From Polyangium aurulentum (lineage in GTDB: Bacteria > Myxococcota_A > Polyangia > Polyangiales > Polyangiaceae): DNA of 60,234 nt. The notes under the pieces were generated by a model, which ran no database searches, was not told the DNA's origin, and saw nothing but the letters and a program-made list of their open reading frames with translations. A program made the translations under genes and the position numbers. This document shows positions 44,198 through 53,814 of this stretch, in pieces. Location: contig CAMCKZ010000007.1 of assembly GCA_945875545.1 (NCBI GenBank), positions 1 to 60,234 of the forward strand, read 5' to 3'. Position 1 is the stretch's first letter. Each line of letters opens with the position of its first letter.

Positions 44198-44875
44198 CTA
44201 TACGGTTATAGTCTTGAGCTCGGGGTCGATGAGGAGGGTGGGCTCCGTCAGCTCTTGAACCTCGCGGGCGGTGAGGCCAGGTGCCACCTCTCGCAGCACC
44301 AGGCCGGCGCTGGTGACGTCGATGACGGCGAGGTCGGTGATGATGCGGTGCACGACCCCGAGGCCCGTCAGGGGGAGGTTGCACGCGTTTAAAATCTTCG
44401 GGCTCCCTTTGGCGGCGTGGTCCATTGTGACGACCACGCGCTTGGCCCGGGCGACGAGGTCCATCGCGCCGCCCATGCCCTTGACCATCTTGCCGGGGAT
44501 CATCCAGTTGGCCAGATCGCCCTTTTCGGAAACCTGCATTGCCCCGAGAATTGCCAGGTCGATGTGGCCTCCGCGGATCATCGCGAAGGAGTCGGCGCTT
44601 GAAAAAATGGCCGACCCCGCAAGCATGGTGACCGTCTCTTTTCCGGCGTTGATGACGTCGGGGTCTTCGGTTCCAGCCACAGGGTAGGGGCCAATGCCGA
44701 GGAGGCCATTTTCGCTTTGGAGAATAACCTCCACGCCTGCGGGAATGCAGTTCGCCACCAGCGTAGGAATGCCGATGCCGAGGTTCACGTAGAAGCCGTC
44801 TTGGAGCTCCTGCGCCGCCCGCATGGCGATTTGCTCGCGCGTGAGGCCGCGTTGCGTTCTGTTTGGGGCACTCAT
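44198..44875 (-). CDS. scoB: 3-oxoacid CoA-transferase subunit B
   Basis: A 225-residue protein with [14 protein letters not shown] and the catalytic-Glu block [10 protein letters not shown] (Glu55), the covalent CoA-ester residue of class I CoA-transferases. It moves CoA from succinyl-CoA to a 3-oxoacid such as acetoacetate. It follows subunit A by 21 bp and precedes accD by 14 bp, so ketone-body use and fatty-acid synthesis genes share a transcript. Confidence 0.92.
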   Translation of the reverse strand: MSAPNRTQRGLTREQIAMRAAQELQDGFYVNLGIGIPTLVANCIPAGVEVILQSENGLLGIGPYPVAGTEDPDVINAGKETVTMLAGSAIFSSADSFAMIRGGHIDLAILGAMQVSEKGDLANWMIPGKMVKGMGGAMDLVARAKRVVVTMDHAAKGSPKILNACNLPLTGLGVVHRIITDLAVIDVTSAGLVLREVAPGLTAREVQELTEPTLLIDPELKTITV

Positions 44876-44896
44876 GGTTTTCTCAGCTCGGCTTTC

Positions 44897-45679
44897 TCAG
44901 CGCGCGTCGGAGGCGGTAGATGGGCGAGGGTCGGGGCGCGTCGTGCGTCGCTCGATGCGCTTTTCGAAGCGTGTGCCGACGACCACGGCATGCACGTAAA
45001 TTCCAGGCGTGTGGACGTGATCCGCGTCCAGCGCGCCGGGCTCCACAAGTTCCTCGACCTCGGCAACCGTGTACTTTGCAGCCATTGCCGCAAGCGGATT
45101 GAAGTTCATTGCGGTGTGTCGGTAAACGAGATTGCCAAAGCGATCGGCCTTCCAGGCTTTGACGATGGCCACGTCTCCGGTGATGGCGTGCTCAAGAACG
45201 AATGGTCGCCCGTTGAAGTCGCGAACTTCTTTCTTTTCTGAGGCTTTTTCCACGGTTCCGTCTGCTGCGTAGCGAAGGGGCATGCCTCCCTCGCTCACGA
45301 TGGTGCCGACGCCCGTTGGCGTGTAGAATGCAGGTATTCCGGCGCCGCCGGCGCGAAGGCGCTCCGCGAGGGTGCCTTGTGGGCACAGCTCGACCTCGAG
45401 TTCGCCGCTCAAATACTGCCGCTCAAACTCTTTGTTCTCGCCGACGTAGCTCGAAATCATTTTCGCGATCTGCCGTTGCCGAAGCAGAATTCCGAGACCG
45501 AAGTCGTCGATGCCGCAGTTGTTGCTGACGAAGGTAAGACCCTTCGTTCCAAGGTCGCGAATGGCCTCGATGCAGTGCTCAGGAATGCCGCAAAGGCCAA
45601 ACCCCCCGGCCAGCACGGTGCTGTGATCGGTGAGCTTGCCCTCAAGGGCCGCGCGCGCATGTTGAACGACTTTGTTCAT
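44897..45679 (-). CDS. scoA: 3-oxoacid CoA-transferase subunit A
   Basis: A 260-residue protein starting [12 protein letters not shown]. The family block [17 protein letters not shown] is near the N-terminus, followed by [12 protein letters not shown] and [27 protein letters not shown]. It pairs with subunit B to form the active heteromer. An earlier in-frame ATG (45763) overlaps the aldehyde dehydrogenase end and was not chosen. The FYTPTG codons contain a dispersed palindrome. Confidence 0.92.
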   Translation of the reverse strand: MNKVVQHARAALEGKLTDHSTVLAGGFGLCGIPEHCIEAIRDLGTKGLTFVSNNCGIDDFGLGILLRQRQIAKMISSYVGENKEFERQYLSGELEVELCPQGTLAERLRAGGAGIPAFYTPTGVGTIVSEGGMPLRYAADGTVEKASEKKEVRDFNGRPFVLEHAITGDVAIVKAWKADRFGNLVYRHTAMNFNPLAAMAAKYTVAEVEELVEPGALDADHVHTPGIYVHAVVVGTRFEKRIERRTTRPDPRPSTASDAR

Positions 45680-45732
45680 GACTGCGGCATTAGACGCGGG
45701 CGTTAAAAATAACCAGGGCGCTAGACCACGTT

Positions 45733-47283
45733 CTACGATTTCGGAGGCAAAAGACCGCGCCAACGTTTGGGCAGATGCGTGAGCAAGACGAACAACGCTT
45801 GGAGCTTCGCGCCGAGGGAAGATCCAGGGCGTTTAAGCTCCAAGAGGGAACGGGCGATGGGTTCGAGGGCGGCTCCGTAGGGCATCCACCACAGTTCGCG
45901 CGGGGCCTTGTTGCGGTCTACAAGCATCGCGCGCGGACGCGTGAGGTGGTCGAGGGCGTGGTGGCTGTTCGTAATTCCCGTGCCGCTTTCGCCAACGCCC
46001 GTCCACGGCAGGAGCGGAATCGCGCCACTGAAACTGTGGTTGTTGATGGTGATGACTCCCGTGCGAAGCTTGGCCGCCATGCGCTCGGCTGCCCGCTCGT
46101 CTTTCGTCCAGATGCTGCCCGTAAGACCAAAACGAGACGCGTTTGCCCTGGAAATAGCCTCGTCATCCGACGCGACGATCATCACCGGAAGGAGCGGCCC
46201 AAAGCTCTCTTCGGTGACGATGGCGCAGGAGTCGTCGGTCACGCGGAGGACGGTGGGTGTAAAATACAAGCCATCGCTCGTGCCGCCAACGAGGACCTCG
46301 GCGCCGCCGGCGACAGCCTCGCTGAAGTGGCGTTGCACGGTATTGAATTGCGCCTGCGTCGTGAGCGGGCCGACATCGTCGCGCGCCCGGAGCGTTTGCA
46401 CCGTGGCCACGAGCTTTTTGAGAAAGAGCGCGGCCACGCTTTCGTGCACGTACACGCGCTCGATAGAGGCGCAGTTTTGGCCCGCGTTCGTGAACGCTCC
46501 CCAGGCAATTCCCGAGGCGGCGCGATCAAGATCGGCGTCGTGTCGCACAATCGCCGCGTCTTTGCCCCCGAGCTCCAGAGAGCACGGCACGAAACGTTCG
46601 GCGCACGCCGCGGCAACTTTGCGCCCCGACGCCACACTGCCCGTGAAGGCCACGAGATCGACGGGAGCGGCCACCAAAGCCGTGCCCACCTCGCGACCGC
46701 CTTGCACCACGGCGAAGAGGCCATCGGGCAAGAGGCCTTGAAAGAGCTCACCCAAAATGGCACCGGTGCGAGGGGTGACCTCGGAGGGTTTGAAGACCAC
46801 GGAGTTGCCCGCAAGCAGCGCGGGAACGATGGTGCGAAGAGGCAGCGCGAGGGGATAATTCCAGGGCATAATGACCGCCACAACCCCGCGAGGCACCCGC
46901 GTTATCCACGCCTCTTTCTTGGGGTACGACGTGGCGTCGAGGGCCACCATCTCGTCTTCGAGCCAGCCTGAAATATGCTTGCACCATGCATCGACCACCT
47001 CGGCGCTCGCGAGCACCTCGGCGAGAAGGGCCTCTACTTCCGGCTTGCCGGTTTCGAGCGATATAAGCTTTCCAAGTTCGGTGCCTCGGTCGAGAAGGCG
47101 CCCCTTGAACGACGTGAGCGCTTCGATGCGGGCCTCGATCGAGCGCTCGGCCCAGAGCGATTGCGCTTGGTGAGCCAAGGTAATAATCGTAGCAATTTCA
47201 ACAAGTTCTGTGCCTCGCACGGGAGGCAGCGGCGAGCCGTTACGGGGGCTCGTTTCGGAAAACACGTTGGCAGAATCGTTCAT
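45733..47283 (-). CDS. NAD(P)-dependent aldehyde dehydrogenase
   Basis: A 516-residue enzyme with complete catalytic residues: Asn142 in [10 protein letters not shown], Lys165 in VFKPSEVTP, Glu237 in [11 protein letters not shown] and Cys271 in [14 protein letters not shown]. The C-terminal tail (about 485-516) is longer and more hydrophobic than in soluble classes, as in some fatty-aldehyde dehydrogenases. Oxidation of a medium or long-chain aldehyde would fit the adjacent fatty-acid genes. It begins one base after the AAA-TPR gene stop, so the two are likely coupled. Confidence 0.9.
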   Translation of the reverse strand: MNDSANVFSETSPRNGSPLPPVRGTELVEIATIITLAHQAQSLWAERSIEARIEALTSFKGRLLDRGTELGKLISLETGKPEVEALLAEVLASAEVVDAWCKHISGWLEDEMVALDATSYPKKEAWITRVPRGVVAVIMPWNYPLALPLRTIVPALLAGNSVVFKPSEVTPRTGAILGELFQGLLPDGLFAVVQGGREVGTALVAAPVDLVAFTGSVASGRKVAAACAERFVPCSLELGGKDAAIVRHDADLDRAASGIAWGAFTNAGQNCASIERVYVHESVAALFLKKLVATVQTLRARDDVGPLTTQAQFNTVQRHFSEAVAGGAEVLVGGTSDGLYFTPTVLRVTDDSCAIVTEESFGPLLPVMIVASDDEAISRANASRFGLTGSIWTKDERAAERMAAKLRTGVITINNHSFSGAIPLLPWTGVGESGTGITNSHHALDHLTRPRAMLVDRNKAPRELWWMPYGAALEPIARSLLELKRPGSSLGAKLQALFVLLTHLPKRWRGLLPPKS

Positions 47284-47284
47284 C

Positions 47285-49984
47285 TCAGTTCACGTTCGAA
47301 TCGTTGGCAGGAGCCCTCGGCACGGCGCGATCGAGGTCCGTGGTGCTTCGCCGCACTTGGGCAAAAATGGTTTCCGCACGCAGTTCGAGAGCACGGGCCT
47401 CTTCTTCGGCGCCGAGGTCGATGGTGAGTACTCCTTCGGAGCGCAAGACCTCGGCCAGGAGGCGGCAGCTCTTCGCGAGTTCGAGGTCGTTTCCGATGGC
47501 CTCGAATAGCTCGATGGAGGCCCGCAGCGACGAGCGCGCCTCTTCGAGCTCTTGACCACCGGCACTTCCGCGCGCCAGGGTTTCTCCTAGTGTTCGCAAC
47601 GCGACGCCCTCTTGCACTCGGCCACCAACCTCGCGAAAAAGCGTGACCGCGCGGGCAATGGCTTCACGGGCTTTGGTGCTTTCTCCGCGTGCGAGGTAGG
47701 CCTTGCCCAAACTCCGCAGAGCCTCCGCGAGGGAGAGTTTATCGCCGAGTTCGTCGGCCAAAGATTCGGCCTGTTTCAACGTCTCGATGGCTTTCGCGTC
47801 GTCGCCGAGGCGATGGTGCGTGTAACCAAGATTGGTGAGCACCATCGCGATGTGATTGCGGTTGCCCGTCTCCCGCGCGACCGCGAGGGCCTCTTCGTAA
47901 AGGTCTCGCGCGCGCAGGTCATCGCTCTGATCTTGCGCGAGGGTGCCGAGGTTGTTGAGCGTGATCGAGAGGCCCGCGATATCGCCGATTTCTCTGCGAA
48001 TTTTCAGGGCGCCATCGAAAAGTTCAATGGCCCGGCGGAACGCTCCCGTGTCGTGGTGCACGAGCCCAAGGTTGTTGAGGCTCAACGCGATGGAACGCCG
48101 ATCGCCGAGGCGCTGGCGCATGGTGAGCGCGCGGCCCATGGCATCGAGGGCCGCGGGATAATCGCCCCGGCGCCACGACACTTTGCCGAGGTCGTCGAGG
48201 GTGCTGGCGACGCCGCGCTCATCGCGTGATTTTTCGAAAAGCGTGAGGGCGTCGCGGAGGCGCTCTTCGCCTTCATCGAGGCGACCGAGCTCGCGCAAAA
48301 GACGGCCAACGCGCGCGTGCGCAGCCCCCGTTTTATCGAGAGCGCCGAGCCGGGCGGCCACCTGCACCATGGACTCAAAGCTCGCGAGCGCGTCTTCGTT
48401 GCGGCCCAAACGCTCGAGGACGTCGCCGTGGTGATGGTACGCGCGCAGCCGATCGCTCGCCAGACCGGAGCCCGTTTCGGCAAACAAATGAAGAGCGCGC
48501 GCGTACGATTCTTCCGCCGCGTGATTCGCAAAGTGCCCGCGGGCGAGGTCTCCCGCGAGGAGGTACTGCTCGGCCGCCGCCTGGAGATTTCCGCCATTTT
48601 CGAGGTGGCGTGCCAGGTCGGTTAGGTTGTCTTCGTTGTGGCGCGTGGTGCTTTGCAGCGTGAGCCAATCGGCGAGAACAAGGTGCCCGTGCTTGGCGAG
48701 GTCGGGCGAAATGGTGACGCCAAGAGCCTCTCGTTCCAGGTTGTGCTTGAATACGTATTCGTCTTCCCGCGGAAAGGTGCTGTCTGGAAGCCGTAGTACG
48801 TAATCACGCTCGGCCAAGTCGTTGAGCGTGGCGCGAATTCGGTCGCGTTCCCATTCGAGGGCGGTGGCATCGACGCCGAGCCCGAGCGATGACCGACGCT
48901 GAAGGGCCACGAGGCCGCCGAGCCAAAACACGCCGCCCATCAGTGCCGCGTGCTCCAGAATCAAACGCTCGCTCGAGGTGAGGGCTGAAATGCGTGCGTT
49001 GATCGCGTCGGCCACGGTGAGGGGCAATTGCGCCTGATCAAGCCGATCCACATCGACAAGCCAGGTCTCGAGGCCGCCCGCAGAGGTGCGCCGGAGAACG
49101 CCCGCGTCAAAATACACGCGAATCATTTGTTCCAAAAGTCCTGGATTTCCCCCGGCGAGAGCGCATGCGGCCTCCACGAGTTCGTCGACGGCTTCGTTGT
49201 CGGTGACGAGACTCAAGAGGCGCCCAATCATCGCGGAGGCGTCGGCCGCGGCAAGGGGCCCGAGCTCCGCAACCCGATGGCGCGCGGCGGGGAGAGCGGC
49301 CCAACGCGGGAAGCGTTTAAAGAGTTCGGAGCGCGCTGCGGCGAGCACCACAATGGGGCCTTCGGCGTGCGTGACGACGTGGGCCAGAAGCTCAAGAGAC
49401 GCAGAATCGGCGTGGTGCAGGTCGTCGACTGCCAAAATGGTGGCCTGCCCCGTCGCGGCTTGGTGGCGTGCGGCATCGAGTTCGATGAAGGCGCGCACGG
49501 TCGATTGAATCAGGAAACGTTGCCCCTCGGGATCGGCCTCCAGGGCGCGCAAAAGAGGCGAGGTCGGAAATTCGATACCGAGGATCGGCCCGAAAATTCG
49601 CAGCACATCACCAACTTTGCGATCGTCGTAGACCCGCTCAACTTCGCTGCGCACCGCGGCCCGCGCTTCGTCGTCGGTCAGGCCATCGACGAGGGAAAAA
49701 CGCACCCGGAGAAGGCGCCCAAAGAGCCCGAAGGTTCGGTCGTTGGGGCGCGCGGAAGCCGAAAGAAGTCGGGGTCGGCCGTCTTCGCCCGCTTTGGACC
49801 GCGTCAAGATCGCCTTGAGAAGCGCGGTCTTTCCGATGCCCGAAGTGCCAATCACCGTGAAGCCAAATCCCGCTTGTGCGTGCTCGTGGAAGAGGCGATC
49901 GAAATCAAACAGCTCCGGGCCTCGACCGAGGAGATCGTGCGGAAGGCCAGGAATTGTGGAAATAGGAGCGGATGTGGACGGCAT
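47285..49984 (-). CDS. AAA ATPase with C-terminal TPR array
   Basis: An 899-residue protein. The N-terminal AAA/STAND-type ATPase has Walker A GTSGIGKT (46-53) and a Walker B-like ILAVDDLHHAD. A winged-helix-like middle region follows, then at least eight TPR units of about 40 residues (repeated pattern AL..F...GD.RGVA.tl.nLG.v....GD...A). This is the layout of signal-transduction ATPases (MalT/AfsR relatives) without a recognisable DNA-binding domain. It probably works as a cytoplasmic regulator or scaffold. It is the first gene of the minus-strand array. Confidence 0.85.
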   Translation of the reverse strand: MPSTSAPISTIPGLPHDLLGRGPELFDFDRLFHEHAQAGFGFTVIGTSGIGKTALLKAILTRSKAGEDGRPRLLSASARPNDRTFGLFGRLLRVRFSLVDGLTDDEARAAVRSEVERVYDDRKVGDVLRIFGPILGIEFPTSPLLRALEADPEGQRFLIQSTVRAFIELDAARHQAATGQATILAVDDLHHADSASLELLAHVVTHAEGPIVVLAAARSELFKRFPRWAALPAARHRVAELGPLAAADASAMIGRLLSLVTDNEAVDELVEAACALAGGNPGLLEQMIRVYFDAGVLRRTSAGGLETWLVDVDRLDQAQLPLTVADAINARISALTSSERLILEHAALMGGVFWLGGLVALQRRSSLGLGVDATALEWERDRIRATLNDLAERDYVLRLPDSTFPREDEYVFKHNLEREALGVTISPDLAKHGHLVLADWLTLQSTTRHNEDNLTDLARHLENGGNLQAAAEQYLLAGDLARGHFANHAAEESYARALHLFAETGSGLASDRLRAYHHHGDVLERLGRNEDALASFESMVQVAARLGALDKTGAAHARVGRLLRELGRLDEGEERLRDALTLFEKSRDERGVASTLDDLGKVSWRRGDYPAALDAMGRALTMRQRLGDRRSIALSLNNLGLVHHDTGAFRRAIELFDGALKIRREIGDIAGLSITLNNLGTLAQDQSDDLRARDLYEEALAVARETGNRNHIAMVLTNLGYTHHRLGDDAKAIETLKQAESLADELGDKLSLAEALRSLGKAYLARGESTKAREAIARAVTLFREVGGRVQEGVALRTLGETLARGSAGGQELEEARSSLRASIELFEAIGNDLELAKSCRLLAEVLRSEGVLTIDLGAEEEARALELRAETIFAQVRRSTTDLDRAVPRAPANDSNVN

Positions 49985-50116
49985 GAAAGTTCCCTAGGCT
50001 TTCGCCGTTAGCGCAGGTGGCCAAGAACGCGAGAGCATCTCCATGACAAGCACACGACGGGCGGCTGCGGTCGTTTCATTCGCCGGTTACCGGTGCGCCG
50101 GCGGCGGGCGGAGGGG

Positions 50117-51097
50117 TCATCGGCCCGCGCGGCCTCGGGTGCTTAGCTCGCCGTCCGCATCGTCAACGGAGCTCATGGCGGGCTCGCCCGCCGGGGTTTC
50201 CGTCTCGGGCATCTGGATCGGCACCGCGATCACAATCGGGGTTGAGACCCGCGGCGGTGAGGGCTTCAGAAGGCCTCGGCGGCGCGCCATCACGGAGGCT
50301 TTCGGCGTGGGCCAATCGACGCAGCTTTTCATCCGCGAGGGGCAGTGGATACGCACGTGCACGTGGTCGTCGTGGGGGAGCACGCCGCGAGGCTCGACCA
50401 TCAGTTCCGCAGCACGTGTTCGAAGCGCGGGCGCCGCGTGCACGCGCGTGGCCTCGGTCAAGAGGCGCGCGCGCAAATACGAGGCAATAAACAGGTATTG
50501 CACTTGCGACGGACCCGACAAAAGCCCCGAAATCATCTGCCAGTTGCGGGCGTCGTCGAAGCGCAAATGGGGGAAGGCCTTGCCGCGCCCGTGCTGATCA
50601 AATGCGACAAGTTCGGAGGAAAGAACCTGCTTGCCTTTTTCGTCAACCACGTAAAATCCGACGTCCGCGTCGCGGCCACTTTCGTGCGACACGTGGCGAT
50701 CCACTTCGCCGCCGTGACGCCGCGAAAGATCGCCGACACTCATCACCGCGCCAGAGAAACGCTTGGCCACGGCCGATGACGTATTGGTGAGCGTTTTTAC
50801 AAGGTCCGGTAGGCCCCAGCGTACATCGCGAGGTGCGTAAATCGGCACGATGCGAAGGGACGAAGAGGGCTCGACGGCAACGGCATTTTCAAGGTGACCG
50901 TCCGTGGGGGAGCCGACGCTCAGGGTCGCGGGAGTGGCCGGAAGCGGCGCGGAAACGGCATGGGCACCGCGACCGGACTTGCTCGGCGAAGACGGCGCAG
51001 CAGCCGCTCCCGTGAGGAAACAGGTCGACGCGAGGAAGCATGCAAAGGCGGGAAAACGCACGGAAAAGAAAGAGCACGCGGCGCGTTCTTGGGCCAA
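50117..51097 (-). CDS. MepA-like murein endopeptidase (peptidase M74)
   Basis: A 326-residue protein with an N-terminal signal peptide (hydrophobic to about residue 34). The LAS metallopeptidase residues are visible: His138 and Asp145 in SHESGRDADVGFY, and His245/His247 in PHDDHVHVRIHCP. This matches penicillin-insensitive murein endopeptidases, which cut D-Ala-meso-DAP crosslinks in the periplasm. The C-terminal 65 residues are a Pro-rich, probably disordered tail. The gene lies 102 bp after the YHYH lipoprotein. Confidence 0.85.
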   Translation of the reverse strand: MAQERAACSFFSVRFPAFACFLASTCFLTGAAAAPSSPSKSGRGAHAVSAPLPATPATLSVGSPTDGHLENAVAVEPSSSLRIVPIYAPRDVRWGLPDLVKTLTNTSSAVAKRFSGAVMSVGDLSRRHGGEVDRHVSHESGRDADVGFYVVDEKGKQVLSSELVAFDQHGRGKAFPHLRFDDARNWQMISGLLSGPSQVQYLFIASYLRARLLTEATRVHAAPALRTRAAELMVEPRGVLPHDDHVHVRIHCPSRMKSCVDWPTPKASVMARRRGLLKPSPPRVSTPIVIAVPIQMPETETPAGEPAMSSVDDADGELSTRGRAGR

Positions 51098-51151
51098 ATT
51101 CGTGCGAGGCGTGAGCGGGATCGCGGCAAGCTTCGAGCCGCGTGTTTACGG

Positions 51152-51208
51152 AGGATTACCTCGTATATACGCGGATCGTGGTACAGCGTATACGAAGGAT
51201 TACCTCGT
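51152..51208. repeat. 13-bp direct repeat with a nested inverted repeat
   Basis: AGGATTACCTCGT occurs at 51152-51164 and 51196-51208; the second copy includes the stop codon of the YHYH gene. Between them, TCGTATA (51161-51167) pairs with TATACGA (51189-51195). The structure could be a short transcript hairpin or a regulatory site for the downstream endopeptidase gene. No T-tract follows, so a terminator is unlikely. Confidence 0.55.
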
Positions 51209-52147
51209 GCAGCTTGAGTAATACTGAATCTCAGGCGTAAACTTGCGGCCCGTCGCGGTGCAAATATGTGTGTGGTATCGGCCGGCAAGGAGGACCGTCC
51301 CGTCGCCGCTTTTGAGGTCGTGGGCGTGTCCGCCTTGCGCGTCGAGGGTTCCCGTTGGTGACGTCGCGTCGAGCTCTTTGCACCCGAGCACAGGGGTGCC
51401 ATCGCACATGATTCCATAGAGTTCGATGGCCGCGCCGCCCGGTTCGGTGGTGGTCACGAAGCCAAGCTTTTTGAGCACTTCGAGCGGGCCCTTGGACGTC
51501 GTATGGTAATGGTATACGCTGTCCGGGCTCGGGTGAGCGTTGTACACATCGAACGTGTACTTCTCGGCCTCGATGTCGTCGCCGGGACGCGCGAGCGGAT
51601 TGTAGAGAACGACCGAATCAAGGGCCACGCCCGCGGCACCCATGGGGTATTCGTTCGTATTGGAGCCCACGGTGCCGTCGACCATCGCCGACGTGATCGT
51701 GAGATTTCGCGAGACGGGCGCGATAGGCACCGTGAAGGCCATGGCTTTCATCGCAAGTCGATTCGGGGCCGGGCGGTAGGTCGCGCCTCGCGTCGTGTCG
51801 AAATCCTCGTAGTTCGCGTGGCCGGAGCCGTAATAATAGCTGCGGTGCGGCGGCAGTGCGTTGGTCGAAATCACCACGCTCGTGGTCGTCGTGGTGATCG
51901 TCACGCACCGGAAAAAGCGCTTGAAAAACTCCGGCGCCGTCGCGGCGATATTCGTGCCGCACGTATCGAGGGTCAGCTCGCCGGTTGCCGCACCGCCGTC
52001 GGTGGTCGTCGTGCCGCTGTCCGTCGTCGTGCCGCTGTCCGTCGTCGCCGCAACGGCCGCGGGAGTCGATGTGCCGCAGCCCGCGGTAGCGAAGGAGAGC
52101 GTCAGAGACAGCGAAAACGCGAGGGATAGTGTGGTGGTTGACCGCAT
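51200..52147 (-). CDS. YHYH-domain lipoprotein
   Basis: A 315-residue protein with a signal peptide, lipobox FATAGC (Cys24) and a Thr/Asp/Ser/Gly low-complexity stalk (about 36-55) encoded by short repeats. The domain contains VYHYHTTSKGP, the YHYH motif that names the family, and later GHAHDLKSGDG and RYHTHICTATG. Such proteins are secreted or surface anchored and of unknown function; the His motifs suggest metal binding. Confidence 0.85.
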   Translation of the reverse strand: MRSTTTLSLAFSLSLTLSFATAGCGTSTPAAVAATTDSGTTTDSGTTTTDGGAATGELTLDTCGTNIAATAPEFFKRFFRCVTITTTTTSVVISTNALPPHRSYYYGSGHANYEDFDTTRGATYRPAPNRLAMKAMAFTVPIAPVSRNLTITSAMVDGTVGSNTNEYPMGAAGVALDSVVLYNPLARPGDDIEAEKYTFDVYNAHPSPDSVYHYHTTSKGPLEVLKKLGFVTTTEPGGAAIELYGIMCDGTPVLGCKELDATSPTGTLDAQGGHAHDLKSGDGTVLLAGRYHTHICTATGRKFTPEIQYYSSCTR

Positions 52148-52421
52148 AGCCCACCCAGTAACCGCGTCGTCGCCCGAAGCAAGAAAAACCGCGCGCCGTC
52201 ATCGGTCGAGGTTAGCAGTCGCCAAAAAGGCCCCGATTGCCAGGAGTTTTAGCCCAAAAGAGCGCGAGCACCCAAGAGCGCCGGCCCGACCTGCGCCTCG
52301 ATGATGCCGCCGTGGCCTTCGAGGAAATCCTCCGGGAACACGCGCAATTTACTGCAATTTTCGCTACTAACTCTATGAGGGGATTCTTCGGGCTTGACCG
52401 TCATCAAGGCATCTTTCTGAT

Positions 52422-52921
52422 TCAGCCTTGCGCGTGCGTCAGCGCAATTCCGGGACCCGCCCGCATCTCGTCGCAGCGAAGATCCACGGCCACGGCCTTG
52501 GCGACGCCCGTCTCCGAGCCGCGCCACGACCTTCAACTGCGGGTAACGGGCCTTCCATACGAGCGCGTCTTGGCGATGAAAGCCGTTGGGTACAACGAAG
52601 TAGCGGAGGTTGCCAAATGCCTCAAGCTCCACCATTTCCCGCGGGATCGAGCGCAATCGCGTTGACGATTCCGAAGTCGCTGCGCTTGGCCACCACCATC
52701 TTGCGCTCCGTGCCCCGCGCCATCCGGCCCGACACGTACCAAACGTTCGGGTCAAGCTTGGCGGTCGGCTTGTTCTTCAGCGCGGCCCACCTTGTGAATC
52801 CTAGGCCATTTGCAGATCCTGGACCGCGGCAAGAGGCGGCGTCCGGCACCGTAGCACGTCGCGTTAACGGGCGCGGCCTCGCCGTTTTTCGTGACGCAGT
52901 GAGCCACTCGAGGTCACCCAA
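52422..52921 (-). pseudogene. frameshifted DUF4336-like gene
   Basis: Three frame segments read as one protein when joined: PNVWYVSGRMARGT (52622-52921 frame), then PREMVELEAFGNLRYFVVPNGFHR, then SETGVAKAVAVDL ending at TGA 52422-52424. The shifts lie near 52640-52655 and 52520-52545, each explained by one inserted or lost base. The VVPNxFH centre resembles DUF4336 (metallo-beta-lactamase-like) proteins. It could be a true pseudogene or two sequencing indels in GC-rich runs. Confidence 0.55.
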
Positions 52922-53063
52922 TAGCGCGAAATGATTGCGCCGGTGAGGCGATGTAAGCAGTTAGGGCATGCGAGGCTACACGTATGATTCCAATGAGTTA
53001 GAGACTGAACCGTCCGTCGCTTTTCGATGTCGTCGTATTGGGTCGCGCACAATGGTTATTGAC

Positions 53064-53069
53064 TTGACA
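53064..53069 (+). promoter_or_regulatory. candidate -35 box before the SRPBCC/KAS III/ThDP/P450 operon
   Basis: A perfect TTGACA sits 122 bp before the first ATG in an AT-richer segment. No good -10 is found 16-18 bp downstream, so the promoter is only tentative. Confidence 0.25.
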
Positions 53070-53190
53070 ATTGGTAAGTGGTAGCGGTGCGTCATTGGGT
53101 TTGCCGTCGGTGTTGCGAGGCGGGCCCCGGTCGTTTCTTCTGGCTTTTTGCCCGGGCGCTTTCGGCCCTCTTTTTCATCTTGGAGTCATC

Positions 53191-53814
53191 ATGAACATCA
53201 ATGAGATCGCGAACGTTCGCCGCTTCGAAAACTTTCCTAAAGACGACATGAACGCGCTCGCGCTGGACATGACCCACGCGGTCTACCCGCACGACGAAAT
53301 TTACGGTCCCTATTGCAGCCTCGAAGAGTACGTCGATTGCCCGCCCGACGAGGTTTTTAACTACCTCGCCGACGTACGCACCTTGGCCGAGTGGACGTAC
53401 TCGCTGCGCGACATCGAGCCGGTGAAAGACGACCTTTTCGTCTTCACCGACAAGATCGGCGGCAAGACCAAATGTTTCACCCGGGTTGAGTCGAATGCGC
53501 AGGCGCGCACCGTGGATTTTCACTGCGCGTGGGACCAAGGCGACCACCTTTGGATGATCTACTTGATGCGCGTGATTCCAGCGCAACTCCTGCTCAACAA
53601 GCCCGGCAGCGTCGTGCTGTGGACGAATTGCCACCACCCGTTTTACGACAAAAATCCGCGCCCTGAACTGTCGCCCGAGGGGCGCAAAGTGTGGGTCGGG
53701 GACATGTGGCCCTTTTTCTACGCCGGTCACGACGTGGAGATGAAAAACCTCAAGCACATCTGCGAAGCGCGCCACGCGATGGGCCTTCCGATCGTTCCCG
53801 CGGTGATCGCATGA
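53191..53814 (+). CDS. SRPBCC-fold protein (aromatase/cyclase or ligand-binding type)
   Basis: A 207-residue protein starting at an ATG seven bases after GGAG. The core pattern CSLEEYVDCPPDEVFNYLADVRTLAEWTYSL is a START/SRPBCC helix-grip opening, and strands with TVDFHCAWD and SVVLWTN follow. Such proteins bind or cyclise hydrophobic intermediates. It is the first gene of a four-gene operon; its TGA overlaps the next ATG. The 40 codons in frame upstream lack support. Confidence 0.78.
   Translation: MNINEIANVRRFENFPKDDMNALALDMTHAVYPHDEIYGPYCSLEEYVDCPPDEVFNYLADVRTLAEWTYSLRDIEPVKDDLFVFTDKIGGKTKCFTRVESNAQARTVDFHCAWDQGDHLWMIYLMRVIPAQLLLNKPGSVVLWTNCHHPFYDKNPRPELSPEGRKVWVGDMWPFFYAGHDVEMKNLKHICEARHAMGLPIVPAVIA

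Larger units (their letters stand above)
52148..53190. other. low-coding stretch of about 1 kb
   Basis: No intact gene can be supported here. It holds the broken frame described separately (52422-52921), an unrecognised segment at 52148-52421, and an AT-richer segment at about 52930-53070 that contains a -35-like box before the biosynthetic operon. The break in coding density fits an insertion or acquisition boundary. Confidence 0.6.

Noticed and set aside
50043-50597. Plus-strand frame antisense to the murein endopeptidase
   Set aside because: Composition is Arg/Ser-rich shadow sequence; the minus strand carries a signal peptide and a complete metallopeptidase motif set.
52249-52755. Intact 168-residue minus-strand gene
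   Set aside because: Only the middle of this frame looks protein-like; its ends continue in other frames, so it was called part of a frameshifted gene.
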